From positions 1 to 64,000 of the forward strand of contig NZ_BMFT01000005.1 in NCBI RefSeq assembly GCF_014639155.1: DNA of 64,000 nucleotides. Direction: 5' to 3'. Below, in pieces: positions 1 through 8,108 of this stretch (position 1 is its first letter; each line of letters opens with the position of its first letter). Position numbers and translations under genes: made by a program. The notes under the pieces are model-generated. The model saw nothing but the letters and a program-made list of their open reading frames with translations. It was not told the origin of the DNA and made no database searches. The DNA is from Paenibacillus segetis. Lineage in GTDB: Bacteria > Bacillota > Bacilli > Paenibacillales > Paenibacillaceae.

Positions 1-471
1 CTACGCAGTGTGGGAGAACTAGGCGATTGGGGATTGTTCCCTACACCAGAAGCACAATGCCTTGGTGAACACACTGTCCATATGGAGCTCATTCCACACA
101 CTGGAGACGGTATGACTTCTGGCGCTTATGCTGAAGCATATCAGTTCCAGGTCCCTTGGACTGTATGCCAAAGTGACGTTCATGAGGGACCAATTTCTCC
201 AGCATATACGCCATTTAAATGGGAAAGTGCTGAGCTTGCCTTCTCTTCCATGAAGATGAACGGAGAGAGTGGAGATCTCATGCTACGTTGGTACAACATG
301 AGCAAAGAACAAACAGAGCTTACTTTAAGTACAGATATTCCTTGTGAACACTTCTACAAAACAACGATCTTGGAAGAGACGATGCCGCCTCTAACTAAGA
401 ATGCCGTAAGTGGTTTGTCTATGATGGTTGGTCCATGTGAGATTGTGACGACAGGTCTTCGTCTATATTAA
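1..471 (+). CDS. alpha-mannosidase, GH38 (3' end only)
   Basis: The reading frame is open from the first base, so the gene begins outside the window and only its last 156 residues are visible. The residues resemble the C-terminal beta-sandwich region of family 38 alpha-mannosidases, with the conserved GDWGLFPTPEAQ segment and the end of the domain at GPCEIVTTGLRLY. GH38 enzymes release terminal mannose from mannosides or N-glycan-derived oligosaccharides and are usually cytosolic in Bacillales. The catalytic domain is not in view, so substrate specificity cannot be judged. A hairpin terminator follows, and a GH20 hexosaminidase lies next in the same direction, which suggests a glycan-degradation neighbourhood. 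Recognition is from remembered family sequence and is fairly firm. Confidence 0.8.
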   Translation, partial: LRSVGELGDWGLFPTPEAQCLGEHTVHMELIPHTGDGMTSGAYAEAYQFQVPWTVCQSDVHEGPISPAYTPFKWESAELAFSSMKMNGESGDLMLRWYNMSKEQTELTLSTDIPCEHFYKTTILEETMPPLTKNAVSGLSMMVGPCEIVTTGLRLY

Positions 472-476
472 GTAAC

Positions 477-532
477 TAAAAGGGGGCTTTTAAGTCATTA
501 TTTTGCGATGACAAAGGGGGCCTCCTTTTATT
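477..532 (+). terminator. intrinsic terminator after the alpha-mannosidase
   Basis: An outer stem AAAAGGGGGC pairs with GCCTCCTTTT, and an inner stem GTCAT pairs with ATGAC. The stem ends in a T-rich stretch. Confidence 0.7.
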
Positions 533-572
533 CATAGTAAAAAGGACAATTAGACTAGAGGAGGTAGAGAAA

Positions 573-2477
573 GTGAAGATACATTTGAACGGCGTGACCC
601 AAGAGATATCGCAAGGCGTAGCTCAGTTAGCTGATATGCTAGGTTTTCAGCTTCATCCTGAAGGAATCAGCGTTGAAGTTATTCAAGAAGAAGGTCCTCT
701 TCAGGTGTCACTACACGAAGGTCAGGGACGTATCCAATATCAGAATAAGATTCATTTCTACCGTGCGCTCGGATTATTTGTGGAGCACGCCAAAGAAGGC
801 GATTCATTTGAGGTAACAGAAACTCCAAGATTTGATTTTAATGGTACGATGTTGGATGTATCCCGCAATGGTGTTATGAAAGTGGATACAATTAAGCAAT
901 TTATCCGCTATATGGCGGTCATGGGCCTAAACGGTCTGATGATATATACCGAAGATACTTATGAAATTGAAGAATTGCCCTACTTTGGTTACATGCGTGG
1001 TCGCTACACCGTAGAGGAATTACGTGATTGTGATGATTATGCTGATATGTTCGGTATTGAGATGATTCCTTGCATACAAACGCTGGGCCACTTACCTCAT
1101 GCACTGAAGTGGGATTATGCCAGTCAGATTAAGGATCATAACGATATCCTGCTCCCCGGGGAGCCAAAAACTTATGAATTTATTGAGCAAATGATAGGTA
1201 CAGCGGCAAAGACATTTCGTTCGAAACGGATTCATATAGGTATGGATGAGGCTTTCCAGGTTGGATTGGGACGATATTTACGCGAGCACGGTTTCCGAGA
1301 CCGCTTCGAAATTATGAATGAACACGTAAGCAAGGTGCTAGAAATCACCAATAAATATGAGTTGCATCCGATGATCTGGAGCGACATGTATTTCAATCTG
1401 CTCGCCAACGATTATCAGGGACATTTATATAACCCTAATGCTGATTTTTCGGACGAGAACATGGACAAAATTCCTGAAGGTGTTCAGTTCGTATATTGGG
1501 ACTATGGCAAAGGTGATGAAGCAAGTTACGAGAAAATATATGATATGCACCTAAAATTCGGCTCACTGCCGATCTTTGCAGGTGGAATTCATATGTGGAA
1601 TTCTATCGTTCCAAATTACGGTAAGACATGGACTATAAGTCATCCGGCGCTTAGAGCCGCTAAGAACAAAGGACTGAAAGAAGTCTTTTCGACTGCTTGG
1701 GGTGACAATGGAAATGAAACGAATCATCTTGTTATTTTAGCTGGACTGCAGTTGTTTGCAGAACACGGGTATGGAGATGAAGTAGATGACGAGCATCTAG
1801 CCAAACGTCTGAAGGCTTGTACTGGCTTGGATTTATTTGAACCGCTGGTCTCGCTCAAATATATGGATGAAGTTCCAGGTGTGGATGAAGGTAACCACTG
1901 GATGGCTAACACTTCTAAATTCTTACTATGGCAGGATTTGATGATAGGCTTGCTTGATGGGCACATTGAGCCAGATACCGAGGCTATGTTACCGGGATAT
2001 TATGCTGACATGGAGAAGAAATGGCGTGCATGCAAAGAGACCATGCCAGCTCCATTCCATGAGTTATTCGCAAGCTATGAGAAATTGGCTGCGGTATTAT
2101 CGATGAAATCAACGCTGGGCGTAAGGATCAAACGATATTATGACGCTAAACAAACCATGCAATTGAATTCGATCGTCAGCAATGAGTTACCCCAATTGAT
2201 CTCTTTAGTGGAAGAGCTTAGATTGGCTCATCGCAAAATATGGATGCTCACCTATAAAGCCTTTGGCTGGGAAGTGCTTGATATCCGCTATGGTGGATTA
2301 AAGGCCCGGATCCAATCCGCTGGAGATCGAATTTTGGATTACGTGGAAGGTCGCGTTTCTACGTTAGAAGAATTGGATGCAGAACGTTTGATTTTTGACC
2401 AGAACGGTGTGCCAACGGCACCGCTTAATGTCAATGCAACTTATCAGTCTATTGTAACTGCGAACGCACTGACTTAA
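573..2477 (+). CDS. beta-N-acetylhexosaminidase, GH20
   Basis: Removes terminal N-acetylglucosamine or N-acetylgalactosamine from oligosaccharides by substrate-assisted catalysis. The GTG start follows a good AGAGGAGG at 557-564. The 634-residue protein has an N-terminal alpha/beta domain (about 1-85). A GH20 barrel follows, opening at RFDFNGTMLDVSRNG, and the catalytic Asp-Glu pair is D225-E226 in HIGMDEA. The C-terminal part, from about residue 440, is predicted helical. No signal peptide is visible, so it is probably cytosolic and acts on imported oligosaccharides. Size and the helical tail resemble the GcnA type of streptococci, from memory. A hairpin terminator follows directly. Natural substrate is not shown by the sequence. 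Confidence 0.88.
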   Translation: MKIHLNGVTQEISQGVAQLADMLGFQLHPEGISVEVIQEEGPLQVSLHEGQGRIQYQNKIHFYRALGLFVEHAKEGDSFEVTETPRFDFNGTMLDVSRNGVMKVDTIKQFIRYMAVMGLNGLMIYTEDTYEIEELPYFGYMRGRYTVEELRDCDDYADMFGIEMIPCIQTLGHLPHALKWDYASQIKDHNDILLPGEPKTYEFIEQMIGTAAKTFRSKRIHIGMDEAFQVGLGRYLREHGFRDRFEIMNEHVSKVLEITNKYELHPMIWSDMYFNLLANDYQGHLYNPNADFSDENMDKIPEGVQFVYWDYGKGDEASYEKIYDMHLKFGSLPIFAGGIHMWNSIVPNYGKTWTISHPALRAAKNKGLKEVFSTAWGDNGNETNHLVILAGLQLFAEHGYGDEVDDEHLAKRLKACTGLDLFEPLVSLKYMDEVPGVDEGNHWMANTSKFLLWQDLMIGLLDGHIEPDTEAMLPGYYADMEKKWRACKETMPAPFHELFASYEKLAAVLSMKSTLGVRIKRYYDAKQTMQLNSIVSNELPQLISLVEELRLAHRKIWMLTYKAFGWEVLDIRYGGLKARIQSAGDRILDYVEGRVSTLEELDAERLIFDQNGVPTAPLNVNATYQSIVTANALT

Positions 2478-2488
2478 AAATTTATCTC

Positions 2489-2527
2489 AAGAAGGTTGTC
2501 CTGTAGGAAGGGGCAGCCTTCTTTTTA
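2489..2527 (+). terminator. intrinsic terminator after GH20
   Basis: GAAGGTTGTCC pairs with GGGCAGCCTTC with wobble pairs, followed by CTTTTTAT. Confidence 0.8.
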
Positions 2528-2551
2528 TCTGATTGGAAGAAGACTTGAATT

Positions 2552-2580
2552 TTGACACTTCATGATGAATCTGATACGAT
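2552..2580 (+). promoter_or_regulatory. sigma-A promoter of the TetR-SMR operon
   Basis: TTGACA at 2552-2557 is a perfect -35, followed after 17 bases by TACGAT at 2575-2580. The last two bases of the -10 are also the first two of the large palindrome that follows. Transcription would give a leader of roughly 145 bases before the TetR start. Confidence 0.65.
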
Positions 2581-2610
2581 GGAAAACAAATAAATTGTTT
2601 TGTTTTCCAT
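2579..2610 (+). promoter_or_regulatory. palindromic operator, probable TetR autoregulation site
   Basis: ATGGAAAACAA (2579-2589) and TTGTTTTCCAT (2600-2610) are perfect 11-base inverted arms separated by 10 bases. The site starts within the -10 box and covers the expected transcription start, a position suited to repression. TetR proteins commonly bind such palindromes as dimers. Assignment to the adjacent TetR gene is inference from position. Confidence 0.6.
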
Positions 2611-2733
2611 ATTTTATTTCTGCTGAAGAATCCATTCTTCTTTATTTCGAGGTTTATTAGTTTGAATTGAGTGGTTACACTACCAGAAGGATAGGTACAA
2701 TTACGGATAGAATGAAGGGGTCGAATTTTAATT

Positions 2734-3303
2734 ATGAGAGAACGTATACTTCAGGCTGTTGCCACCGAGGTTGGTTATCGCGGGTTGAAGTTTTCGATTC
2801 GAGATATCACTTCAAAGTTGGGAATCAGTTCGAAGACGCTATATCAGCAATTTGATTCCAAGGAATCGCTAGTCTTGGCGCTAGTCAAGCAATCTATTGA
2901 GGAGATGCGGGCTGCTGAAGCTGCTATTAGGGAGGACATTTCCTTAACTACCCTCGAAAAATTGAAGCAAGCGCTGATCATTTTGCCTGGTGGCATTGCG
3001 ATGAAAGATGTACGTTTGCTAGATGAGCTCCGTAGTGGGTATCCAGAGGCGTGGAAATGTGCTGATGAATATATGAGGGAAGGCTGGAGCGGTATTCGAT
3101 CAATGGTGGATGAAGGTGTAGAGCAGGGGGTCTTGAAGGAATTCAGCTTTGACCTGTTTGTGCAAATGTATATTGGTTCCATGTATCGGCTGATTGAATA
3201 TCAGGTATCCCAGAATGGAGAAATGACTTTTAAAGAAGGTATCACACAAGTCGTGAATATTCTGCTTGAAGGCATCTGTAAGGATAAGAGTGATTATAAA
3301 TAG
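2734..3303 (+). CDS. TetR-family transcriptional regulator
   Basis: A 189-residue helix-turn-helix repressor. Residues 1-45 form the TetR DNA-binding domain, with the recognition region SIRDITSKLGISSKTLYQQFDSK. The remaining helices form a ligand and dimer domain unlike any specific subfamily I can name. It starts at ATG 2734; the AAGGGG upstream is 13 bases away, so translation may be weak. The stop lies 22 bases before the SMR transporter start, so the two are almost certainly one operon. The large palindrome at 2579-2610 over the promoter is the likely operator. The usual logic is that a toxic cation or drug releases the repressor and induces the pump. The ligand is unknown. Confidence 0.85.
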   Translation: MRERILQAVATEVGYRGLKFSIRDITSKLGISSKTLYQQFDSKESLVLALVKQSIEEMRAAEAAIREDISLTTLEKLKQALIILPGGIAMKDVRLLDELRSGYPEAWKCADEYMREGWSGIRSMVDEGVEQGVLKEFSFDLFVQMYIGSMYRLIEYQVSQNGEMTFKEGITQVVNILLEGICKDKSDYK

Positions 3304-3325
3304 AATAAAGAAGGTAGTGGTGGGA

Positions 3326-3652
3326 ATGGCATATTTGTGGCTAGCGTTAGCTATCGTATTTGAAGTAGTAGGCACAACATGTATGAAGTTATCGGAGGGT
3401 TATACGAAACTATGGCCTTCTATTGGTATGGCTATTTTCTATATCCTAAGTTTCAGTTCACTAGGCATTTCACTAAAAAGATTAAATGTAGGCACCGCTT
3501 ATGCGATATGGTCGGGGATGGGTACCGTATTGATCGTATTAATCGGCATATTACTCTTTAAAGAACAGCTCACATGGATGAAGGCCGTCTGCTTAATGCT
3601 TATCATCGCCGGGGTCATTGGCCTAAATTTGTCGGGCGGTTCTCATGCTTGA
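3326..3652 (+). CDS. small multidrug resistance (SMR) transporter
   Basis: A 108-residue four-helix membrane protein of the EmrE/QacE/SugE superfamily, which exchanges protons for hydrophobic cations or guanidinium-type compounds as an antiparallel dimer. The essential membrane glutamate is present at E13 in VFEVVGTTCMKLSEG, and the AYAIWSGMGT motif of helix 3 is intact. The ATG at 3326 is preferred because the family starts with this hydrophobic helix; an upstream extension of the frame would add a positively charged, unrelated stretch. Homodimeric or heterodimeric use cannot be decided, because only one SMR gene is present here. It is coupled to the TetR gene directly upstream. A bidirectional terminator separates it from the convergent isomerase operon. 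Confidence 0.9.
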   Translation: MAYLWLALAIVFEVVGTTCMKLSEGYTKLWPSIGMAIFYILSFSSLGISLKRLNVGTAYAIWSGMGTVLIVLIGILLFKEQLTWMKAVCLMLIIAGVIGLNLSGGSHA

Positions 3653-3713
3653 GAGAAGAATGTTTTTGAGTGAGAAACGGTAACGGCACGGCCTTGTGGA
3701 TCATGACTAGAAA

Positions 3714-3762
3714 AAAGGGGTTAACTTAAGATCGGTTATGATCTTAGTTAGCCCCTTTAATT
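3714..3762. terminator. bidirectional terminator between convergent units
   Basis: AAAGGGGTTAACT and its near-complement AGTTAGCCCCTTT, with an inner TAAGATC/GATCTTA pair, form a long stem. Flanking A and T tracts let it serve the SMR gene on the plus strand and the isomerase operon on the minus strand. Confidence 0.8.
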
Positions 3763-3767
3763 CGAGA

Positions 3768-4628
3768 TTAAACCTCATTCCAAATGCGATTCACGTTATC
3801 AAGCGCAATTTTTGTTCCTTTTGTACATTCTTCCATACCTTCATACTCAATGGAAATATATCCATCATAGCCGGATTGCTTCACAATGCGGAGGATTTCC
3901 CATAGATCAAGATCTCCTTGTCCGCTGATCGCACCACGGAGGAAGTTTCCACTAGCACTTGGGAACCAGCCATCTCCTGGATTTCGGTGTGCAGGACGAA
4001 TATAGAAATCTTTGATATGCACCATCGAAGCGAACTGAATGTTCTTCTTCACAGCAGATACAGGATCTTCATCCACACATACGAAGTTGCCGACATCAAG
4101 CGTCGTCTTGAAGTTTGGACGATTTACAGCGTGAATTAGAGCCTGTACGCGATCGCTGGCTTGAACATAATAACCATGATTCTCTACGCTTGTGATAATT
4201 CCATATTGCTTGGCATGGTCAGCGATTCGCTGACAAGCCAGGGCGATACGGTCCAAGTCCGCATTGAAATTCACGATAGATGTATCTTGGCGAGAAGCGA
4301 CGTCATGACGCATCAATTTTACGCCAAGGCGGTTAGCACGATCCACTTCGCTAATAACGCGAGCAATTTCTGCTTCATATGCTTCTTCTGTGTCCGTAAT
4401 GAAGTTGGCTCCAATCGCATAATTGGAAATATCGATTCCCACAGCCGCAGCTTTCTCGCGGATTTGATCTTCTAACTCAGGATTACCTTCGAAATCGAAT
4501 CCGAGTAGTGGAACGATCTCAATATGTTCTCCGCCATTATCTGCCACCCACTGTATCGCATCAAGAATGCTCATGCTACCGGCTTCCATAGCCTGATACA
4601 AACTATAAGAGCTTACTCCTAATTTCAT
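3768..4628 (-). CDS. sugar phosphate isomerase/epimerase-like TIM barrel protein (1)
   Basis: A 286-residue protein of the xylose isomerase-like/AP-endonuclease-2 fold. Metal-ligand candidates typical of the fold are visible: the Glu in SVENHG, Asp in TLDVGN, His in VHIKD and Glu in ISIEYEG. Family members isomerise or epimerise sugars, inositols or keto-sugars, and substrate cannot be read from the sequence. It is the last gene of a three-gene minus-strand operon with another isomerase-like gene (26-base gap) and a Gfo/Idh/MocA oxidoreductase. This combination is typical of catabolic routes for inositol-like or modified sugars. The start is supported by GGAGG upstream of ATG. Confidence 0.82.
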   Translation of the reverse strand: MKLGVSSYSLYQAMEAGSMSILDAIQWVADNGGEHIEIVPLLGFDFEGNPELEDQIREKAAAVGIDISNYAIGANFITDTEEAYEAEIARVISEVDRANRLGVKLMRHDVASRQDTSIVNFNADLDRIALACQRIADHAKQYGIITSVENHGYYVQASDRVQALIHAVNRPNFKTTLDVGNFVCVDEDPVSAVKKNIQFASMVHIKDFYIRPAHRNPGDGWFPSASGNFLRGAISGQGDLDLWEILRIVKQSGYDGYISIEYEGMEECTKGTKIALDNVNRIWNEV

Positions 4629-4654
4629 GATGTCTTATTCCTCCGTTCTTATGT

Positions 4655-5533
4655 CTATTTCCGATAACCTTGGATGAATTGTACGGCTTTACGGATATCT
4701 TCTTCTGGAGAAGAACCGACTTCGCGTTCAATTGTTAAGTATCCGTTATATCCGATTTCTTGAAGAGCGGCGAAATAAGCAGGAAAATCTACTGTACCTT
4801 CACCTAGTGGCACTTCTTCAAATGCTGCACCGGTTGCAGCCATTTCAGCAATCTTCTCATGAGACATTCCGCCGTAACCAAGATAACCATATACATCTCT
4901 AGGATCGACAAGACGCATACGTTTGCCATCTTTAACATGCGTGTGGACGATGTAATCCCGTAGTGTCTTGACTCCTTGAACAGGGTCATCGCCAGTTACC
5001 ATAACCATGTTGGCAGGGTCGAAGTTAACGGAGACGCCTTTAGTAGTCATCGTGTCGAGGAATGCTTTAAGATGAGCGGCAGGTTCCGGACCAGTCTCTA
5101 TGGCGAAATAAGCATTCATACTGTTGGCATATACGCCTAATTCTTCGACTGCCCGTTGCATGGAGTCATAAATTCGGCTATTTGAATCTTCAGGAACAAT
5201 ACCGATATGGGTTGTCACGATGGAAGTGCCGAGATCAAGTGCTAAATCAAGAATGCGCTTGGATTTCTCGACTTTGTCAGGATTTGCTTCACTATCTTGG
5301 AAACCGTGGCCAGCCAAATCGCCGCATAGGGCGGATATTTCTAATCCAAGTCCATCAATATAGCTCCGAAGTTCCTTGCGTTTGTCCTTGGTCAACACCG
5401 CTGGATCCATCTCGCCAGATACGGCGTAGATTTGCACCCCTTCGGCTCCTACTTCTTTGGCTTTCTTTAGACCTTCCATTACACCTATGCCAAAGCTGTC
5501 GACAATAACACCGATTTTATTTTGCAGTTTCAT
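4655..5533 (-). CDS. sugar phosphate isomerase/epimerase-like TIM barrel protein (2)
   Basis: A 292-residue second member of the xylose isomerase-like fold, only distantly similar to its neighbour. Likely metal ligands include the Glu in AIETGPE, Asp in VNFDPANM, His in THVKDGK and Glu in LTIEREVG. AAAGGAGG precedes the ATG. It sits between the Gfo/Idh/MocA oxidoreductase (32-base gap) and the other isomerase, so the three are probably co-transcribed. The two isomerases may act on successive intermediates of the oxidoreductase product. That pathway order is inference; no substrate is identifiable. Confidence 0.82.
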   Translation of the reverse strand: MKLQNKIGVIVDSFGIGVMEGLKKAKEVGAEGVQIYAVSGEMDPAVLTKDKRKELRSYIDGLGLEISALCGDLAGHGFQDSEANPDKVEKSKRILDLALDLGTSIVTTHIGIVPEDSNSRIYDSMQRAVEELGVYANSMNAYFAIETGPEPAAHLKAFLDTMTTKGVSVNFDPANMVMVTGDDPVQGVKTLRDYIVHTHVKDGKRMRLVDPRDVYGYLGYGGMSHEKIAEMAATGAAFEEVPLGEGTVDFPAYFAALQEIGYNGYLTIEREVGSSPEEDIRKAVQFIQGYRK

Positions 5534-5565
5534 TTAATTAGCCTCCTTTGATCCAAATTGTATCT

Positions 5566-6624
5566 TTAAAATTGAATTTCACGGCCTGTAGCGGCAGATT
5601 CATAAATGGCATTTAGTATTTTGATCATCTCAACACCGTCTTCGACAGGACAATTGTTATCGATGAGTCCTAGGCTGCTGTCAACAAAACGATTGATCTC
5701 ATTTTGAAAAGCTCCTTGGAAGTCGAAACCTGGAGTCGTAATTTGCGGCTCAATATTGATGATCGTATTATGTTGTTCAGTAGCAATGGATAGCGTTGGT
5801 TCGATTTCAGCTCCACCTTTATCACCAAAAATATTGATGGATGCCGAGTCCTGTTTAGCGTGAAGTGAGAAGCTGACATCAACCATTAGTGAGGCTCCGT
5901 TCTCAAAACGAATCAAGGCATTGGCCATATCTTCGACGGTGTTGAATGATGCATCAAAATCGGACGCTTTATAGAAATCGTAGTTCTCAACATTTGAACG
6001 ATTACCAAGTTTATTGTAAGTATTACCGCTTACGGACTTCACTTTTGGTTTGCCCATCAAATACCAGCAAAGGTCAATGACATGAACGCCGATATCAATG
6101 AGTGGTCCCCCTCCGGAACGTTCCTTGTCAGCAAACCATCCACCAGGGTTTCCGAGTCTACGTACTAGACTTGCTTTGGCAAAATAGATTTCACCTAGAT
6201 CACCGGAGTCTATAAATTTTTTCAATACGGAAATATTAGATGCATGACGACGGACATAACCCACTTGGAGCAACTTTCCAGTGCGGCGAACTGCAGCCTC
6301 AACTTGTAATGCTTCATCTACTGTCTTACAGAGCGGCTTCTCACACAGCACATTTTTACCGGCTTCAAGAGCTGCGATACTGATCTCGGCATGTGAGTTA
6401 TTCCAAGTACAGATGCTGATCGCGTCCACTTCCGGATTTGCCAACAGATCACGATAGTCAGTATATACATGAGGAATGTTGTATTTTTTAGCACCTGCCG
6501 TTGCTCTTTCTTCGTTTAGATCACAAATTGCAATTAATTCTACCTTTGGATTGGATTGATACGCTGACAAGTGTGATTCAGAAATGGATCCGTTACCGAT
6601 AAGACCTATTCTTAGTTGGCTCAT
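5566..6624 (-). CDS. Gfo/Idh/MocA-family NAD(P)-dependent oxidoreductase
   Basis: First gene of the three-gene operon. It has 352 residues, with an N-terminal Rossmann fold (GLIGNGSISESH, near residues 7-18), the family EKP motif in VLCEKPLCK, and a C-terminal alpha/beta domain with GGGPLIDIGVHVIDLCW holding the usual Asp and His of the active site. Members oxidise or reduce hydroxyls of sugars and inositols. The ATG follows AAAGGATG, and a catabolite-response-like element overlaps the start region. The operon is divergent from an AraC-type activator, the likely regulator. Substrate is unknown. Confidence 0.88.
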   Translation of the reverse strand: MSQLRIGLIGNGSISESHLSAYQSNPKVELIAICDLNEERATAGAKKYNIPHVYTDYRDLLANPEVDAISICTWNNSHAEISIAALEAGKNVLCEKPLCKTVDEALQVEAAVRRTGKLLQVGYVRRHASNISVLKKFIDSGDLGEIYFAKASLVRRLGNPGGWFADKERSGGGPLIDIGVHVIDLCWYLMGKPKVKSVSGNTYNKLGNRSNVENYDFYKASDFDASFNTVEDMANALIRFENGASLMVDVSFSLHAKQDSASINIFGDKGGAEIEPTLSIATEQHNTIINIEPQITTPGFDFQGAFQNEINRFVDSSLGLIDNNCPVEDGVEMIKILNAIYESAATGREIQF

Positions 6625-6637
6625 GTTTACGTTTACA
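6624..6637 (-). promoter_or_regulatory. cre-like element at the oxidoreductase start
   Basis: Read on the minus strand this is TGTAAACGTAAACA, which matches the CcpA consensus TGWAANCGNTNWCA with one mismatch by my reading. It lies between the ribosome binding site and the start codon, where CcpA could act as a roadblock. Separately, an ATCCATG/CATGGAT inverted repeat with a 30-base spacer (6648-6691) lies in the same divergent region. Confidence 0.45.
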
Positions 6638-6753
6638 TCCTTTCGTTATCCATGTAGATTTGCTACAATAGAACAATCATTTTTCATGGATATGTTTTAT
6701 TTATTCAAGTAACATTAATTTAGCACAGTTACATTAAAGGGAGAATGTGTAGG

Positions 6754-7614
6754 ATGACAAAGTATATGGACTATATGATTAGTTCCCGTCCACTTCGCAC
6801 TTTTAATTCCATTGTAGATTCAAGCAAGCTGAAGGTTAAGTCTCTTATTGTAATTAATGGCGGTCATTTGCCTGGAAGAACACTGCAACGGGTGGACGCT
6901 ATTTTTAATGACTGGGCTTTTGTGGTGATTACGGAAGGTACGGGATATTATCAGGTAAATGATGGGATGCGACAAAGAGTTGAGGCAGGTACCTGGTTCT
7001 GTCTATTCCCTGGAGCTGTGTTCAATTATGGTCCGGACGACAATGGATATTGGGATGAATATTATTTCACAGTTCAAGGAGAGAGAGTAAACGAATGGCT
7101 GGAGAACTGGCTATCTTCCCCGGCTCTGACCCATAAGGCAACGGTTGACGGCGCCCTATTTCACAAGATGGAAATGATGTTCATGTTCATAGAAAGTGGG
7201 GTACCAAGCAATTTGGATCGTGCTTCTATGATGTTGGAATCATTCTTGTATGAACTGGTTGCCGGATCTGACGGTAAGGAGGAGGGGGCGCCAAAAACGT
7301 TTGTGCTTAAGGTGATCGAGGATATATCGAAATCGCTTTACTTACCTCTTGAACCTGAAGAGATGGCTAATAAGCATCATATATCCCTATCTACATTACG
7401 AAGAATTATTCATGAATACAGTGGGTATCCACTAAATGAATTTATTCACCGTCTTAAGGCCGCAGAAGCACGAAATATTTTGCTCAACACGGAAATGACC
7501 GTAAAGGAGATTGGGGAACTACTAGGTTACAAGGATACATTTTATTTCTCCCGAGTCTTCAAGAAAATTACTGGAGTATCACCCAAAAGTTATCGGGATA
7601 GAGGGGGACAATAG
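6754..7614 (+). CDS. AraC-family transcriptional regulator
   Basis: A 286-residue regulator with an N-terminal cupin-like effector domain (about 20-110, including GTWFCLFPGAVFNYGPDD) and a C-terminal double helix-turn-helix (about 190-283) ending in the hallmark TVKEIGELLGYKDTFYFSRVFKKITGVSPKSYR. The ATG at 6754 is chosen because AAAGGGAG (6736-6743) lies 10 bases upstream; the in-frame ATG at 6745 would be only one base from it. It is divergent from the oxidoreductase/isomerase operon and probably activates it in response to a sugar. It is followed after 7 bases by a thioredoxin-like gene. Confidence 0.88.
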   Translation: MTKYMDYMISSRPLRTFNSIVDSSKLKVKSLIVINGGHLPGRTLQRVDAIFNDWAFVVITEGTGYYQVNDGMRQRVEAGTWFCLFPGAVFNYGPDDNGYWDEYYFTVQGERVNEWLENWLSSPALTHKATVDGALFHKMEMMFMFIESGVPSNLDRASMMLESFLYELVAGSDGKEEGAPKTFVLKVIEDISKSLYLPLEPEEMANKHHISLSTLRRIIHEYSGYPLNEFIHRLKAAEARNILLNTEMTVKEIGELLGYKDTFYFSRVFKKITGVSPKSYRDRGGQ

Positions 7615-7621
7615 AAGGAGG

Positions 7622-7951
7622 GTGAATGACATTACAATTCCTGAGATAACAGAAAGTGAATGGATTAATCGTCCTCAACAGGAGAAACCTAGTGGTGACA
7701 AAGAGGCATTATTCTTCTTTACTCCCTTTTGTGGCACCTGTAAGCTCACGGAAAAGATGCTGAATATCGTATTGGAGACAGGAACAATCATTCCGGTATC
7801 CAAAATAAATATCAATTACGCTCCATTCTTACGCGATTCATGGAAAATATCCAGTGTACCTTGTTTGGTCATACTTCAGGACGGAAATCCCATTGAAATA
7901 CAATACGCGATGTCTTCGGTAGTTGATTTACATCGGTTCCTGCAGGGGTAA
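7622..7951 (+). CDS. thioredoxin-like protein
   Basis: A small soluble thioredoxin-fold protein of up to 109 residues with a CGTC active site (C37, C40, in FFFTPFCGTCKLTEKML) and the cis-proline loop SVPCLVIL. CGTC instead of CGPC is common in YtpP-like thioredoxins of Bacillales, from memory. It follows the AraC gene closely and may be co-transcribed, though no functional link is obvious. The start is unclear: the GTG at 7622 abuts AAGGAGG with no spacer, whereas an in-frame ATT at 7631 has a 9-base spacing. The conserved fold starts later, so either choice leaves the protein intact. Confidence 0.8.
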   Translation: MNDITIPEITESEWINRPQQEKPSGDKEALFFFTPFCGTCKLTEKMLNIVLETGTIIPVSKININYAPFLRDSWKISSVPCLVILQDGNPIEIQYAMSSVVDLHRFLQG

Positions 7952-8108
7952 TTCAAGGTTATACCAGTTTCAGTCATCTTCATATTTAAATCATGCTCGA
8001 TAACATATACTTTCTTTTCCACCATATAGGCTAACACACAGTGGCAATCTCTTGCATAGGGTGTAAGGTATTCATTACTTTCGGAACAAGGAAGGGAGTT
8101 TGACGGAA

